A stretch of 6,785 nt of DNA from an uncultured Nitrospinaceae bacterium (lineage in GTDB: Bacteria > Nitrospinota > Nitrospinia > Nitrospinales > VA-1), in assembly GCA_905182935.1 (NCBI GenBank), contig CAJJDL010000195.1:1-6785 (forward strand), in the 5' to 3' direction. Both the position numbers and the translations under genes were made by a program. Below are positions 6,633 through 6,785 of the stretch, one piece after another; position 1 is the stretch's first letter, and every line of letters starts with the position of its first letter. The notes below the pieces were generated by a model that had not been told where the DNA came from, did not search any database, and saw nothing but the letters and a program-made list of their open reading frames with translations.

Positions 6633-6785
6633 TTCTTGAAAAAGGTAACTCAAAAGAAATACCCCTAGAGCTTTACAGAAATTTAATCATATTCCCTTAC
6701 TCAGATAAGAGTATTACTCATTGTCTCGCCTACTAATAAAATCATAGATACAATTGGCGGTTTACTTTTCTTGTTATAGTTTTTC

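Overview
The window reads as a stretch of a Gram-negative bacterial chromosome. The evidence is an outer-membrane beta-barrel with a signal peptide and a C-terminal aromatic residue, a periplasmic LolA-like carrier, and an RND/MMPL inner-membrane transporter. The DNA is AT-rich by eye, genes are tightly packed, and Shine-Dalgarno sites are ordinary. A proteobacterium, perhaps an aquatic gammaproteobacterium, is my best guess. No marker gene fixes the taxon, so this is held loosely. I see no insertion sequence, tRNA, rRNA or CRISPR array, and all six genes look intact.

Layout. Positions 84-1094 (minus) encode a zinc-dependent, cinnamyl-alcohol-dehydrogenase-like oxidoreductase. Positions 1095-1336 are a divergent intergenic region with one plausible sigma-70-type promoter facing each way. 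A 29-bp imperfect palindrome sits directly in front of the rightward gene. Rightward genes then run without a real break: a TetR-family regulator (1337-1954), a small protein with two CDGSH iron-sulfur motifs (2015-2245), a 765-residue RND/MMPL transporter (2242-4539), a secreted LolA-like protein (4558-5349), and an outer-membrane beta-barrel (5352-6566). Junctions are 60 nt, a 4-nt overlap, 18 nt and 2 nt, so one operon is very likely. The last 219 bases hold an AT-rich inverted repeat and no convincing gene.

How the genes may work together. The transporter, the LolA-fold carrier and the beta-barrel each belong to a different envelope layer: inner membrane, periplasm and outer membrane. Encoded back to back, they suggest a trans-envelope route for a lipid or other hydrophobic molecule. 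This resembles the RND-plus-LolA-like pairs known from aryl-polyene and related lipid clusters. No biosynthetic genes are present, so the substrate is unknown. The unusual part is the cytosolic CDGSH protein, which is translationally coupled to the transporter and suggests a redox or iron-sulfur link. The TetR protein probably autoregulates the operon through the palindrome. Whether it also controls the divergent dehydrogenase is not shown by the sequence.
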